From Sphingobacterium alkalisoli (GTDB lineage: Bacteria > Bacteroidota > Bacteroidia > Sphingobacteriales > Sphingobacteriaceae): a stretch of 64,000 nt of DNA. Made by a program: the position numbers and the translations under genes. Below are positions 1-10,130 of the stretch, in pieces. The stretch is from NCBI RefSeq assembly GCF_005049105.1, contig NZ_SUKA01000006.1:186001-250000 (forward strand). The letters run 5' to 3'. The number at the start of each line of letters is the position of its first letter. The first letter of the stretch is position 1. The notes beneath the pieces are model-generated. The model made no database searches. It was not told the DNA's origin and saw only the letters and a program-made list of their open reading frames with translations.

Positions 1-693
1 GTTTCAGATCGGGTTCCTGTGATTCTTAATATTGCAGAAAACACAACAAAAAATGCAGTAAACTTTTCTTTAAAAGCGAAAGAATTAGGTGCAGATGGCT
101 TAATGCTATTACCTCCAATGCGATACAAGGCTGATGATCGTGAAGTAACAGCATATTTTATCGCAGTTGCCGCCGCAACGGATTTGCCCATATTGATCTA
201 TAATAACCCCATCGATTATGGTATTAATGTGACATTGGATATGTTTGAGGAATTGAAATCTCACCCTACAATTGAGGCTGTAAAAGAGTCCACCCGTGAT
301 TTAGCAAACGTAACCCGGATGAAAAATCAATTTGGCGACCGTTACAAGATTTTAGGGGGTGTGGATACAATTTCGTTAGAAAGCTTGTTTCTTGGAGCCG
401 ATGGTTTGGTAGCCGGATTAGTGGATGCATTTCCGAAAGAAACAGTTGCAATGTACAATTACGCGATCCGAGGCGAATTTGAAAAAGCCGTTGAAATTTA
501 CCGTTGGTTTATGCCTTTATTGGAGCTGGATATTCATCCTAAATTAATTCAATACATTAAATTAGCGGCGACTGCCGAAGGTATTAGTACCCCGCATGTT
601 CGCGCCCCACGACTTCCTTTGGAAGGCGAAGAGGCCGATAGAATCGATAAGATTATAAAAGATGGCATTGCATCACGGCCAACTTTACATTAA
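1..693 (+). CDS. Dihydrodipicolinate synthase-family lyase, probable Pyr4H2C deaminase (5' partial)
   Basis: The open frame runs in from the window edge, so the N-terminus is missing and about 230 residues remain of a family that is usually about 300. It belongs to the DHDPS/N-acetylneuraminate lyase TIM-barrel family: the conserved tyrosine is in PILIYNNP and the Schiff-base lysine in EAVKEST. The first gene of an operon that also holds a 4-hydroxyproline epimerase, a D-amino-acid oxidase and a ketoglutarate semialdehyde dehydrogenase, it most likely deaminates 1-pyrroline-4-hydroxy-2-carboxylate to 2-oxoglutarate semialdehyde in the cytoplasm. The family is seen in the sequence; the substrate is inferred from the neighbours. 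Other aldolase activities of this family cannot be excluded from sequence alone. Confidence 0.85.
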   Translation, partial: VSDRVPVILNIAENTTKNAVNFSLKAKELGADGLMLLPPMRYKADDREVTAYFIAVAAATDLPILIYNNPIDYGINVTLDMFEELKSHPTIEAVKESTRDLANVTRMKNQFGDRYKILGGVDTISLESLFLGADGLVAGLVDAFPKETVAMYNYAIRGEFEKAVEIYRWFMPLLELDIHPKLIQYIKLAATAEGISTPHVRAPRLPLEGEEADRIDKIIKDGIASRPTLH

Positions 694-772
694 GCGCCGA
701 TAACTTTAGCGCAAAACTGTAGGCTATACGTTTTCTAGCCTACGGTTGTTTTTATACCTTAACTAATAAAAG

Positions 773-2272
773 ATGAATCAACCAAAAATACGCTTAGATG
801 AGCACGTCCGTTCTGCTAGTGAGGCATTTCAATTTTTGAAATCAACCACCGTAAAAGAACGCGCTAAATTTATGCATGCCGTAGCACATAAAATTGAGAG
901 CTTGAGTCCATTTCTATTGGAAACAGCTCACGCAGAAACGGCCTTGCCACTGGCACGTCTCACCGGTGAAAAAGCGCGTACTGTCGGTCAGTGGCGTAGT
1001 TATGCAAATGCCGTGGAGCAAGGTATCTATACAGAAGCGCGTATCGATTTAGCCGATGCAGAGAAAGGAAAAAATGACATCCGAAAATATAGCATCGGTT
1101 TAGGACCGGTAGTCGTATTTGGAGCTAGTAATTTTCCGTTTGCGTTTTCTACGGCAGGAGGGGATACGGCCAGTGCAATTGGGGCAGGTTGTCCGGTTCT
1201 GGTCAAAGGACATCCAGCACATCCTCAAACTTCTCAGATCATGGCAGATGCAATTACGGACCTCGTACAGGAATTTGGCTGGCCGAAAGGGGCATTTGGA
1301 CATATCCTAGGAGATCACGTGGAGGGTACCGATACGTTGATCGGCGCTTATCTGACCGCACACCCCGATGTAAAGGCTGTCGGTTTTACAGGGTCTTATA
1401 GGGGAGGTAAAGCCTTGTTCGATATTGCTAACCAACGTGAGGAACCGATACCTGTTTTTGCAGAAATGGGTAGTGTAAATCCTGTATTTGCTTTTAGTAA
1501 TGTATTGGATCAACGGGCGACAGATCTGGCTAAGGAATATCTTGCTTCTCTAGTGATGGGCGTGGGTCAGTTCTGTACCAATCCAGGTCTCTTTATAGCT
1601 GTTAAAGGTGCTGGATTCGAACGCTTCAAAGGTGCCCTGGCTACTGCGATATCTGTAGTTCCTCCTGCGAGGATGCTTAATCAAGGTATATACGAAAATT
1701 TTGAGAGAAACAGGAATACCTTAAATCAACAAGAGGATGTGCACATCTTGTCAGAGGTCTTAAGCGAACAGATAGATGGGCAAGGTTGTGCACAAGTCGC
1801 CATCACAACCGGTAAAAGTTTTTTAAAAAATCGCCTTTTAAGCGAGGAAGTGTTTGGTCCATTTGGGCTATTGGTAGAAGCAGAATCGTACGAAGAGGTT
1901 TTTGAAATCGCAAAGCAGTTGAAAGGACAGTTAACAGCTACTGTTGCAGGAACTATAGACGACCTACAAGCGCATCGGGATATCATTGATACGATCCAGG
2001 ATAAAGTAGGTCGTTTACTTTTTAACGGTATGCCTACAGGGGTGGAAGTTGCGTTTGCAATGCAGCATGGAGGCCCTTATCCTTCATCAACCGATTCTCG
2101 TTTTACTTCAGTTGGTCCCGATGCTGTTAAGCGTTTTGTACGTCCTATTGCTTTTCAAAATTGGCCGAATGAATTTTTACCAGAGGAACTTAAAAATGCA
2201 AACTCCTTGGAAATCATGCGTATAGTAGATGGTGTGTCAACGGCGGCAAGTTTAAAAGTTGATATTGATTAG
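773..2272 (+). CDS. Aldehyde dehydrogenase (NADP+), 2-oxoglutarate semialdehyde dehydrogenase type
   Basis: This 499-residue protein has the full length of the aldehyde dehydrogenase superfamily. The oxyanion-hole asparagine is in GASNFPF (N120), the general base Glu in AEMGS (E231) and the nucleophilic cysteine in GQFCTNPG (C268). The overall look is that of the 2,5-dioxovalerate (2-oxoglutarate semialdehyde) dehydrogenases used in pentose, glucarate and hydroxyproline catabolism. Here the neighbouring hydroxyproline genes point to oxidation of 2-oxoglutarate semialdehyde to 2-oxoglutarate, the last step of the pathway. It starts 79 bp after the lyase and is followed 12 bp later by the epimerase, so the genes are probably co-transcribed. 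Confidence 0.9.
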   Translation: MNQPKIRLDEHVRSASEAFQFLKSTTVKERAKFMHAVAHKIESLSPFLLETAHAETALPLARLTGEKARTVGQWRSYANAVEQGIYTEARIDLADAEKGKNDIRKYSIGLGPVVVFGASNFPFAFSTAGGDTASAIGAGCPVLVKGHPAHPQTSQIMADAITDLVQEFGWPKGAFGHILGDHVEGTDTLIGAYLTAHPDVKAVGFTGSYRGGKALFDIANQREEPIPVFAEMGSVNPVFAFSNVLDQRATDLAKEYLASLVMGVGQFCTNPGLFIAVKGAGFERFKGALATAISVVPPARMLNQGIYENFERNRNTLNQQEDVHILSEVLSEQIDGQGCAQVAITTGKSFLKNRLLSEEVFGPFGLLVEAESYEEVFEIAKQLKGQLTATVAGTIDDLQAHRDIIDTIQDKVGRLLFNGMPTGVEVAFAMQHGGPYPSSTDSRFTSVGPDAVKRFVRPIAFQNWPNEFLPEELKNANSLEIMRIVDGVSTAASLKVDID

Positions 2273-2284
2273 GTCTAATAAAAT

Positions 2285-3283
2285 ATGAGGAAAACATTTT
2301 TTTGTATTGACTCCCACACCTGTGGATGCCCCGTACGATTGGTAGCAGGGGGTGGACCGGTTTTGGATGGGAAGTCGATGATGGAGCGTCGTCTACACTT
2401 CATGCGTGAGTACGATTGGATCCGAAGGGGTTTAATGTTCGAACCGCGTGGGCATGATATGATGAGTGGTAGTATTTTATATCCGCCCACGGATCCTGCA
2501 AATGATACAGGGGTATTGTATATAGAAACTAGTGGATGTCTTCCTATGTGTGGTCATGGTACGATAGGTACTGTGACCATTGCAATTGAAGAGGGCTTGG
2601 TTATTCCAAAGGTGCCGGGCAAACTTCGTCTTGAAACTCCCGCAGGCTTAATATTGATTGATTATGAGCAGGAGGGTTCAAAAGTTCGGCGAGTAAAATT
2701 GACCAATGTAAAATCATTCCTTTACAAAGAAGAGTTGACGGTTGATTGCCCTGGACTAGGTGAGATAGTTGTCGATGTTGCGTACGGTGGAAATTTCTAT
2801 GGCATTATAGACCCCCAGAGAAATTTTGCTGATATCGGTGATTTTTCTGCAAGTCAACTGATCCACTATGGTAAGATTGTTCGACGACTACTGAATGAAA
2901 AGTATGAATTTATCCATCCAGAAGATACAGATATTTTCGGTTTAAGCCATATTCAATGGACAGGTAAACCAACTAAGACGAATTCCTCAGGTCGAAATGC
3001 AGTGCTGGTGGGTGAAAATGCATTGGATAGATCGCCATGTGGCACAGGTACGTCCGCGCGTATGGCCCAGTGGTACGCAAAGGGTAAATTAAAGTGGGGA
3101 GACGAATTTGTACACGAAAGTTACATCGGTTCGCAGTTTGTCGGCCGCATTGAACAGGAAACTACTATGCAAGGGCAGATGGCTATCATTCCATCTATAG
3201 AAGGTTGGGCCCGGATTACCGGGTACAATACCATTGTTATTGACGACGAAGATCCCTACAGAGAAGGTTTTCAAGTAATGTAA
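2285..3283 (+). CDS. 4-hydroxyproline epimerase (proline racemase family)
   Basis: At 332 residues it has the family length. The two catalytic cysteines are both present: MCGHGTIG (C89) and SPCGTGTSA (C252). Trans-3-hydroxyproline dehydratases of the same fold lack one of these, so an epimerase or racemase is expected. In this operon the likely reaction is trans-4-hydroxy-L-proline to cis-4-hydroxy-D-proline, which feeds the oxidase encoded next. It starts 12 bp after the dehydrogenase stop codon. Proline racemase activity is the main alternative; the oxidase, deaminase and dehydrogenase around it argue for hydroxyproline. Confidence 0.9.
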   Translation: MRKTFFCIDSHTCGCPVRLVAGGGPVLDGKSMMERRLHFMREYDWIRRGLMFEPRGHDMMSGSILYPPTDPANDTGVLYIETSGCLPMCGHGTIGTVTIAIEEGLVIPKVPGKLRLETPAGLILIDYEQEGSKVRRVKLTNVKSFLYKEELTVDCPGLGEIVVDVAYGGNFYGIIDPQRNFADIGDFSASQLIHYGKIVRRLLNEKYEFIHPEDTDIFGLSHIQWTGKPTKTNSSGRNAVLVGENALDRSPCGTGTSARMAQWYAKGKLKWGDEFVHESYIGSQFVGRIEQETTMQGQMAIIPSIEGWARITGYNTIVIDDEDPYREGFQVM

Positions 3284-3306
3284 TTTTAAAATTAAACGAA
3301 GATATC

Positions 3307-4563
3307 GTGTCTAATAATAAAGGAAAAGTTATTGTAATAGGAGCTGGGATTGCAGGACTGTCTACTGCATATTATTTGGTTAAAGATGGTTGGGAAGTAT
3401 GTATTCTTGAAAAGTCAGATGGGCTCGACAACTGTTCGTACGGTAATGCCGGTATGATCGTACCTAGTCACTTTACCCCTTTGGCTGCTCCTGGGATCGT
3501 AGCACAGGGTGTAAAATGGATGTTAAATAGTAAGAGTCCTTTTTATGTGCGACCGACGTTAAATCTTTCGTTGATAGATTGGGGACTGAAGTTTCTGCAG
3601 CATGCAAATCAAAAGCATGTTAATCGACAGGCGGAGGCCATTAGAGATTTAAATCTATCAAGCAGTAAATTGTATGACGAGCTTGCGAGCCAAGAAGGTT
3701 TTGATTTTGAACTGCGTCAGAATGGAATCATGATGCTTTATAAATCCAAGGAAGTTGAACATGAAGAACGGGAGTTAGCCGAACGTGCCCAACAACTGGG
3801 CTTGGACGTAGAACTGTACGACAAAGATGGTATTCAAGCATTAGAACCTAATCTCCGAATGGATACACTTGGAGGTATACTTTATAAGTCGGATGGAATT
3901 ATGTATCCACCGAAACTAATGAGCGCGCTTACTGAATATTTGAAAAAACATGGAGTTGCATTTCATTACCAGTGTACCGTGACAGGATTTACCTTTTCGG
4001 GTAATAAAGTAACTGAGGTAAGGACCTCGGGAGGACAATATAAGGCAGATGAAATTGTTATTACAGGTGGCGCCACACTTCCTATATTGACGACAAAACT
4101 AGGTATTAAAACACCACTTATGCCAGGAAAGGGATATTCATTTATGTACAATCCCGAATCTGAAACATCTATGATACACGCTGCATTGTTGTTGGAAGCC
4201 CGAGTGGCAGTTACACCAATGAACAATCAGATTAGATTTAGTGGTACGATGGAACTTGGTCCTGCAAATGATCGAATATATACCAATCGGGTTAAAGGAA
4301 TAGTAGAATCCATCCCTAAATATTTTCCAGATTTACAAGTAGATTATCCCGATGATGTATGGTTTGGCTATCGCCCCTGTTCACCAGATGGATTGCCCTA
4401 CCTCGGAAGGATAAAAAAATATTCCAATTTAAGCATTGCAGGTGGGGGAGGGATGATGGGACTTAGTCTCGGGCCAGCATATGGCAAGGCGATATCCAAT
4501 CTGTTGTCAGGCGGTGCACCCGATACTGATATCGCCGGTTTTGCACCGGATAGGTTTAATTAA
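3307..4563 (+). CDS. FAD-dependent D-amino-acid oxidase/dehydrogenase, probable D-hydroxyproline dehydrogenase
   Basis: This 418-residue DAO/DadA-family flavoprotein has an N-terminal Rossmann motif, VIVIGAGIAGLSTAYYL (GxGxxG at residues 12-17), and a C-terminal FAD contact region with YRPCSPDGLPYLG and GGGGMMGLSLGPAYG. The start is a GTG codon; the flavin-binding strand begins seven residues later, so little can be missing. In context it should oxidise cis-4-hydroxy-D-proline to 1-pyrroline-4-hydroxy-2-carboxylate, the substrate of the lyase at the start of the operon. It lies 23 bp after the epimerase and 14 bp before the DUF885 gene. D-amino-acid dehydrogenase of broader specificity is the alternative. 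Confidence 0.88.
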   Translation: MSNNKGKVIVIGAGIAGLSTAYYLVKDGWEVCILEKSDGLDNCSYGNAGMIVPSHFTPLAAPGIVAQGVKWMLNSKSPFYVRPTLNLSLIDWGLKFLQHANQKHVNRQAEAIRDLNLSSSKLYDELASQEGFDFELRQNGIMMLYKSKEVEHEERELAERAQQLGLDVELYDKDGIQALEPNLRMDTLGGILYKSDGIMYPPKLMSALTEYLKKHGVAFHYQCTVTGFTFSGNKVTEVRTSGGQYKADEIVITGGATLPILTTKLGIKTPLMPGKGYSFMYNPESETSMIHAALLLEARVAVTPMNNQIRFSGTMELGPANDRIYTNRVKGIVESIPKYFPDLQVDYPDDVWFGYRPCSPDGLPYLGRIKKYSNLSIAGGGGMMGLSLGPAYGKAISNLLSGGAPDTDIAGFAPDRFN

Positions 4564-4577
4564 AAAGGAGAAGTTAA

Positions 4578-6350
4578 ATGATAAACAAACTCAAACAGCG
4601 TGTGTGGATAAAATATGGGATCGTGGCCATATTACTCTATACAGCTTTGTCAACAACCGCACAAGAAATGGATTTATACCAACATACGACACCGATCGAA
4701 CCTTATGTAATCCAATACCGACATGATTTACAGGCTATCAATTATTTTTATGGGCCGATGCCTAAAGGTTGGGGGTTCCAAGAAGTTGCACCTTCGCAGG
4801 AGCAGATAAATAGGTTGTTACAGTTGGATAAAGAATACCTCGAGAAACTGAAGAAAGTTGATTTCGAGAAGTTGAATACCAATGGGCAAGTAGATTATAT
4901 CCTCTTGCAAAAAAAAATTATCCATCATCAAGAGGAATTACAAAAGATATTGACGAGATATCAGCGCCTTGAGGGCTATTTGCCATTTGCTGATGTGATC
5001 CTTACCTTGGAAAAGAATCGTCGCAGGGGTGCTTCGGTTGATGGAAAGATGGTCGCGACTTCCTTAGAAAAAGCGAAAGAGATGATCGATCAAGAACTTA
5101 TCGTGTTAAAAGAAAAGGAATTGATCGAAGCCGATGATGTTTTTTATCTGGTGTCGATCGTAGAATCGTTAAAATTGCGTTTAGAAAGTTCATTTGACTT
5201 TTACAATGGTTACGATCCAATGTTTACCTGGTGGGTGCCCTTATCCTATGAGAGTTTACAGGAAAAACTGGAAACGTACAAAGTAGCATTGCAAAAAAAG
5301 AGCGACTGGAAGGTATTTGAAGACGGTAGCAATATTGGAGGAAAGCCAATAGGAAAAGATGCGCTCAATAAGAAGTTAAAGGATGAAATGATTGCCTATA
5401 ATACAGACGAACTTTTGCGTATTGCCGAAAAGGAATGGAACTGGTGTGTGGGAGAGCTCTTAAAAGCTTCTCGTGAAATGGGATTTGGAGACAACTGGCA
5501 AGCCGCTCAGGAAAAGGTGAAAAATTCCTATGTAGCTGAAGGGAAGCAACCTGATTTGATAAATATGCTATATGACAAAGCCCAGACTTTCATTCAAAAG
5601 AATGAATTGATGGATATTCCGCCACTGGCCGATGAAACATGGGGCATGATTATGATGACACCTGAACGGCAATTGGTGAATCCATTTTTTACAGGGGGGC
5701 GGGAAATCAGTATATCATATCCAACTGACGGAATGACCTACGAACAAAAGATGATGAGTATGCGCGGCAACAATCCACATTTTTCTTTGGGTACTGTACA
5801 GCATGAGTTAATTCCTGGTCATCATCTCCAATATTTTATGAATAGGAGACACAAGCCTTATCGGGAACAGAATTTTAATACTCCCTTTTGGACCGAGGGA
5901 TGGACGCTGTATTGGGAATTACTTTTATATAGAATGGGATTCGCTCAGACTCCTGAAGAACGTATTGGTATGCTTTTTTGGCGTATGCACCGTTGTGCTC
6001 GCATCACCTTTAGCATCAAATTCCATACCGGGGAATGGAGCCCACAACAGTGTATTGATTACCTCGTAAAGCAAGTAGGCCACGAACCTGCCAATGCACA
6101 CGGAGAAGTAAAGCGTTCTTTTGAAGGGTCGTATGATCCTTTATATCAATTAGCTTATATGATTGGTGGTCTTCAGCTGCTTAGTATCAGCGATGAAATG
6201 GTCGGTACCGGAAGAATGAGCTATAAAGAATTTCATGACAAGGTAATAAAGGAGAATTATTTGCCCATGGAGATGTTGCGAGCAATTCTCATGAACCAAA
6301 ACCTGTCTCCAAACCACGAAACGAAATGGGAATTTTATAATTTTAACTAA
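4578..6350 (+). CDS. DUF885 family secreted metallopeptidase-like protein
   Basis: The protein has 590 residues with an N-terminal signal sequence (hydrophobic core about residues 12-27, then TTAQE), so it is exported. The DUF885 signature HELIPGHHLQ is at residues 409-418; its HExxPGHH pattern is a zinc-site variant of gluzincin peptidases. A second glutamate-rich helix (FWTEGWTLYWE) follows about 30 residues later, as expected for the third ligand. It is co-directional with the hydroxyproline genes (14 bp after the oxidase) and precedes a permease and an S9 peptidase. A role in trimming hydroxyproline-containing peptides in the periplasm is inferred; the substrate is unknown. Confidence 0.8.
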   Translation: MINKLKQRVWIKYGIVAILLYTALSTTAQEMDLYQHTTPIEPYVIQYRHDLQAINYFYGPMPKGWGFQEVAPSQEQINRLLQLDKEYLEKLKKVDFEKLNTNGQVDYILLQKKIIHHQEELQKILTRYQRLEGYLPFADVILTLEKNRRRGASVDGKMVATSLEKAKEMIDQELIVLKEKELIEADDVFYLVSIVESLKLRLESSFDFYNGYDPMFTWWVPLSYESLQEKLETYKVALQKKSDWKVFEDGSNIGGKPIGKDALNKKLKDEMIAYNTDELLRIAEKEWNWCVGELLKASREMGFGDNWQAAQEKVKNSYVAEGKQPDLINMLYDKAQTFIQKNELMDIPPLADETWGMIMMTPERQLVNPFFTGGREISISYPTDGMTYEQKMMSMRGNNPHFSLGTVQHELIPGHHLQYFMNRRHKPYREQNFNTPFWTEGWTLYWELLLYRMGFAQTPEERIGMLFWRMHRCARITFSIKFHTGEWSPQQCIDYLVKQVGHEPANAHGEVKRSFEGSYDPLYQLAYMIGGLQLLSISDEMVGTGRMSYKEFHDKVIKENYLPMEMLRAILMNQNLSPNHETKWEFYNFN

Positions 6351-6368
6351 GCTTTTATACCTAATATT

Positions 6369-7802
6369 ATGATAGAAGAAAAAGCACAAGAGTTCAAGAA
6401 ATCTCTAGGACTGCTCGATGCCGTTATGCTGGTGTCAGGTAGTATGATTGGCTCAGGTATTTTTATCGTTTCGGCAGATATTGCCCGTAACACTGGTTCT
6501 GCCGGATGGATGATGCTTGTGTGGATTATCTGCGGATTTATGACATTAACGGCTGCGCTTAGCTATGGGGAGCTGAGTGCTATGTTTCCCAAGGCAGGTG
6601 GTCAATATGTTTATTTACGTGAAGCCTATAACCCGCTCGTGAGCTTTGTTTTCGGCTGGACTTTCTTTGCCGTTATTCAAACGGCTACGATTGCTGCTGT
6701 AGGAGTTGCATTTGCCAAGTTTACAGGCTATCTATTCCCCGTTTTGGATGAAGATGTTTATCTATTCACATGGAATACCTTTCATATTTCCTCCGCACAG
6801 ATGCTCTCCATTGGCGTTATCATTCTTTTGACCTTTATTAATACCCGGGGGGTAAAAAGTGGCAAGCTAATTCAAACAACACTTACGTTGGTCAAGATTC
6901 TGAGTTTACTTCTTCTTGTCTTATTCGGTTTTTTGGCCTTCAGGCACGAGATATGGAATCTAAACTGGACAGCGGAAAATGTTTGGAAACTGCAGTACCT
7001 GAATAAAGACGGTAGCTTCACAGATTACAGTACATTAGGAGCGTTAGGTGCATTTTCGGCAGCCATGGTAGGGGCACTTTTCAGCAGTGATTCTTGGCAT
7101 TCCTCTTCGGCTGTGGCAGGCGAAATCAAAAATCCACAACGCAACATAGGACTTAGTCTTGCGCTGGGCGTAATCATTGTGACGCTTATTTACTTGATGA
7201 CCAATTTGATGTATACCAGTGTATTGTCCATGGAACAGATGGTCAATGCAGAGAAGGACCGTATAGCAATGAGTGCGGCGCAAGAGATTTTTGGCTCCTT
7301 TGGAATCACGATCATAGCAGTCATGATTATGATAAGTACATTTGGGTGTAACAATGGTATTATTTTGTCTGGAGCCCGCGTATATTATTCGATGGCGCAG
7401 GATGGACTCTTCTTTAAAAAGGTAGGGAAATTGAATCAAAATTCCGTTCCTTCCAATGCACTTTGGATTCAGTGCCTAATTGCCAGTCTGTGGTGTTTAA
7501 GCGGCAAATATGGTGATTTATTGGATATGATTACGTGTGTTGTGGTTATTTTCTATGTTTTGGCGGTGGCCGGCGTTATTCGCTTACGTATTACCAAACC
7601 AGGTATAGAAAGACCTTACAAGGCTTTCGGATACCCCTTTTTACCAGTGCTATATATCCTTATGGGATTGGCTTTTATTTTGCTTATGGTTGCTTTCAAA
7701 CCCAACTATACTTGGCCTGGTATCATCATAGCCCTTCTAGGCGTACCAATCTACTATTTTATAAAACCGACAAAAGGAAATATTTCTGATGAGACTAATT
7801 AA
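6369..7802 (+). CDS. APC-family amino acid permease
   Basis: The 477-residue protein is almost wholly hydrophobic, with about twelve membrane segments. The amino acid-polyamine-organocation signature GSMIGSGIFIVSADIA is at the first membrane helix. It probably imports an amino acid or small peptide product of the neighbouring peptidases, hydroxyproline being the obvious candidate from context. It starts 18 bp after the DUF885 gene, and its last 14 bp overlap the start of the S9 peptidase gene, which is typical of translational coupling. The substrate cannot be read from the sequence. Confidence 0.88.
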   Translation: MIEEKAQEFKKSLGLLDAVMLVSGSMIGSGIFIVSADIARNTGSAGWMMLVWIICGFMTLTAALSYGELSAMFPKAGGQYVYLREAYNPLVSFVFGWTFFAVIQTATIAAVGVAFAKFTGYLFPVLDEDVYLFTWNTFHISSAQMLSIGVIILLTFINTRGVKSGKLIQTTLTLVKILSLLLLVLFGFLAFRHEIWNLNWTAENVWKLQYLNKDGSFTDYSTLGALGAFSAAMVGALFSSDSWHSSSAVAGEIKNPQRNIGLSLALGVIIVTLIYLMTNLMYTSVLSMEQMVNAEKDRIAMSAAQEIFGSFGITIIAVMIMISTFGCNNGIILSGARVYYSMAQDGLFFKKVGKLNQNSVPSNALWIQCLIASLWCLSGKYGDLLDMITCVVVIFYVLAVAGVIRLRITKPGIERPYKAFGYPFLPVLYILMGLAFILLMVAFKPNYTWPGIIIALLGVPIYYFIKPTKGNISDETN

Positions 7803-10023
7803 GACAATTTTACTGCTTTTTATTTCGAGTTCCGCTGTAGCTCAAGGATCTTTAGAAGATTACAAGCGCGCTAAGACGGTCCGTAAGGATTTTAGTAATA
7901 AAATATATAATATACCAGGCCAAATAAACTGGAACGAAGAAGGAACGTTATTCTGGTACGATAAACCTATTAAAGATGGGAGAGAATATATTTTGGTCGA
8001 CGCTGTCCATCAAACCAAAACAGTTTTACTTACTTTGTCGGAATTGTCCGATGCGCTGAAAGGCGAGCTAAAGAAGGATGTAACGCTTCGTCACTTGGCC
8101 AGTGACAAAGTAAAAATCAAAAACTTGAATATTCTTGAGATTGAGGCGGAAGGTAATATCTGGGAATGGAATAGAACAGAAAGAAGCATTCGTAAGGTGA
8201 AAGAAATTGCCGTTAATACCAATCGCCGTGGTCAATATTGGGGACAAAAATTTGATGATAGCAAGGGAGAGGCTATCACTTCACCGGATGAGAAGTATGT
8301 CGCATTTATAAAGAACAGTAATCTCTATATCGCCCAAAAAGATGATGGAAAATCTGAAAAGCAATTAACGTTTGATGGAAATCCCGAGGAGTATTATTCA
8401 GCCCATATACATTGGTCCCCGGATTCCAAGAAAGTATCCACTAGTCGGGTGCGTAAAGCAGCAATTCGCATACTGACGTTATTGGAGTCTTCTCCCGCTG
8501 ATCAACTTCAGCCGAAGTTACAGACCCGAGATTACGTTAAGCCCGGCGATGTATTACCACAGTGCTATCCCGTAATATATAATATAGATCAACAGCAGTT
8601 ATATAGAGCTGATCAAAGGGCACTCGAAAATCAGTTTTCGCTATCGCGAATAGAATGGCGGAAAGATAGTAGAGCGATTACTTTTGAATATAATAGAAGA
8701 GGACATCAGCAATTTGATGTGATCGAATTAGATGCTTCTTCCGGCAATACCCGGTCACTTATCCACGAGGTTAACAAGACGTTTATTGATTACAGCGGAA
8801 AGAGATATAGAAAAGACGTAAAAGACGGGCAGGAAATTATCTGGGCGTCGGAGCGGGATGGCTGGAATCACCTCTATCTATATGATGGTGTGTCTGGAGA
8901 GGTTAAAAACCAAATCACAAAGGGTAATTGGGTCGTTCGCAAGGTCGTGCACGTGGACGAAGAAAGTAGAAAGATTATTTTTGAAGCGAGTGGTAAGAAT
9001 CCGAAATTTGATCCGTATTTAATTCAATATTATTCGGTCGATTTCGACGGTAAAAACTTGAAAGAATTGACCAAGGAGAATGCAAACCATCAGGGATATT
9101 TTAATGCAGAATTCAGTTCGTTTGTAGATATCTATTCCCGTGTTGATGAGGTTCCAACAATGGTGTTGAGGAATAGTATGGGGAAAGTGATAATGGAACT
9201 TGAGCGAGGCGATATAAGTGATCTTTTGTCAGTTAATTGGCAGAAGCCAGAAGTCTTTTCCGCGAAGGGAAGGGATGGTCAAACGGATATTTGGGGAATT
9301 ATTATCCGACCCACGAATTTTGATGCATCAAAAAAATATCCAGTCATTGAATACATCTATGCTGGTCCACATAGTTCTTTTGTGCCCAAAAGCTTTTATC
9401 CTAACCCAAGCGGAATGCATGAATTGGCAGAGCTAGGCTTTATAGTGGTTCAGATAGATGGAATGGGCACGTCTAATCGGTCTAAGGTTTTTCATGATGT
9501 CGCATGGAAGAATCTCAAAGATGCAGGTTTTCCGGATCGTATTGCATGGATGAAAGCTGCATCGAAAAATTATCCCTATATGGATTTGGAAAAGGTAGGT
9601 ATCTATGGCACTTCTGCGGGCGGACAAAGCTCCACAGGCGCATTGCTATTTCATCCAGAGTTCTACAAGGTCGGCGTATCATCCTGCGGATGTCATGATA
9701 ATCGTATGGATAAAATATGGTGGAATGAGCAGTGGATGGGATGGCCTATTGGACCTCATTATGCAGAATGTTCCAACACCGAAAATGCCGGTAAACTAGA
9801 AGGTAAGCTCTTGTTAATAGTTGGAGAAGTGGACGATAATGTTGATCCCTCGTCGACCTATCAATTGGTTGATGCGTTGATCAAGGCGGATAAGGATCAC
9901 GAATTTATTATGGTTCCTGGAATGGGGCATTCCTCAGGGGGTGATTTTGGCGAAAAGAAGCGGAGAGACTTTTTTGTGAAACATCTGTTGGGGGTTGATC
10001 CTCCGGTTTGGGATGCATATTGA
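7789..10023 (+). CDS. S9 family (DPP-IV-like) prolyl dipeptidyl peptidase
   Basis: The protein has 744 residues: a signal peptide (cleavage near VAQG), an N-terminal eight-bladed propeller of the DPP-IV type (about residues 90-470) and a C-terminal alpha/beta-hydrolase. The catalytic triad is visible: Ser609 in YGTSAGGQS, Asp682 in GEVDDNVD and His714 in PGMGHSSGG. Such enzymes release N-terminal dipeptides with proline, or in some cases hydroxyproline, in the second position. It overlaps the permease by 14 bp and ends the operon, about 110 bp before a strong terminator. The exported peptidase would supply substrate for the downstream catabolic enzymes; that link is inferred. Confidence 0.9.
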   Translation: MRLIKTILLLFISSSAVAQGSLEDYKRAKTVRKDFSNKIYNIPGQINWNEEGTLFWYDKPIKDGREYILVDAVHQTKTVLLTLSELSDALKGELKKDVTLRHLASDKVKIKNLNILEIEAEGNIWEWNRTERSIRKVKEIAVNTNRRGQYWGQKFDDSKGEAITSPDEKYVAFIKNSNLYIAQKDDGKSEKQLTFDGNPEEYYSAHIHWSPDSKKVSTSRVRKAAIRILTLLESSPADQLQPKLQTRDYVKPGDVLPQCYPVIYNIDQQQLYRADQRALENQFSLSRIEWRKDSRAITFEYNRRGHQQFDVIELDASSGNTRSLIHEVNKTFIDYSGKRYRKDVKDGQEIIWASERDGWNHLYLYDGVSGEVKNQITKGNWVVRKVVHVDEESRKIIFEASGKNPKFDPYLIQYYSVDFDGKNLKELTKENANHQGYFNAEFSSFVDIYSRVDEVPTMVLRNSMGKVIMELERGDISDLLSVNWQKPEVFSAKGRDGQTDIWGIIIRPTNFDASKKYPVIEYIYAGPHSSFVPKSFYPNPSGMHELAELGFIVVQIDGMGTSNRSKVFHDVAWKNLKDAGFPDRIAWMKAASKNYPYMDLEKVGIYGTSAGGQSSTGALLFHPEFYKVGVSSCGCHDNRMDKIWWNEQWMGWPIGPHYAECSNTENAGKLEGKLLLIVGEVDDNVDPSSTYQLVDALIKADKDHEFIMVPGMGHSSGGDFGEKKRRDFFVKHLLGVDPPVWDAY

Positions 10024-10130
10024 GATAAGTTAGAGTCCAGTGCCGATCTTTTCAATAAGTAAAATTGAAGGTAAGGATTTGCCAAACGGCTAATAACAAA
10101 TAGTACGGATACAGGAAATTTAGGGATATT

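Noticed and set aside
1100..1303. Overlapping frames inside the large genes (for example within the aldehyde dehydrogenase)
   Set aside because: They are shadows of well-supported genes and show no domain or ribosome binding site.
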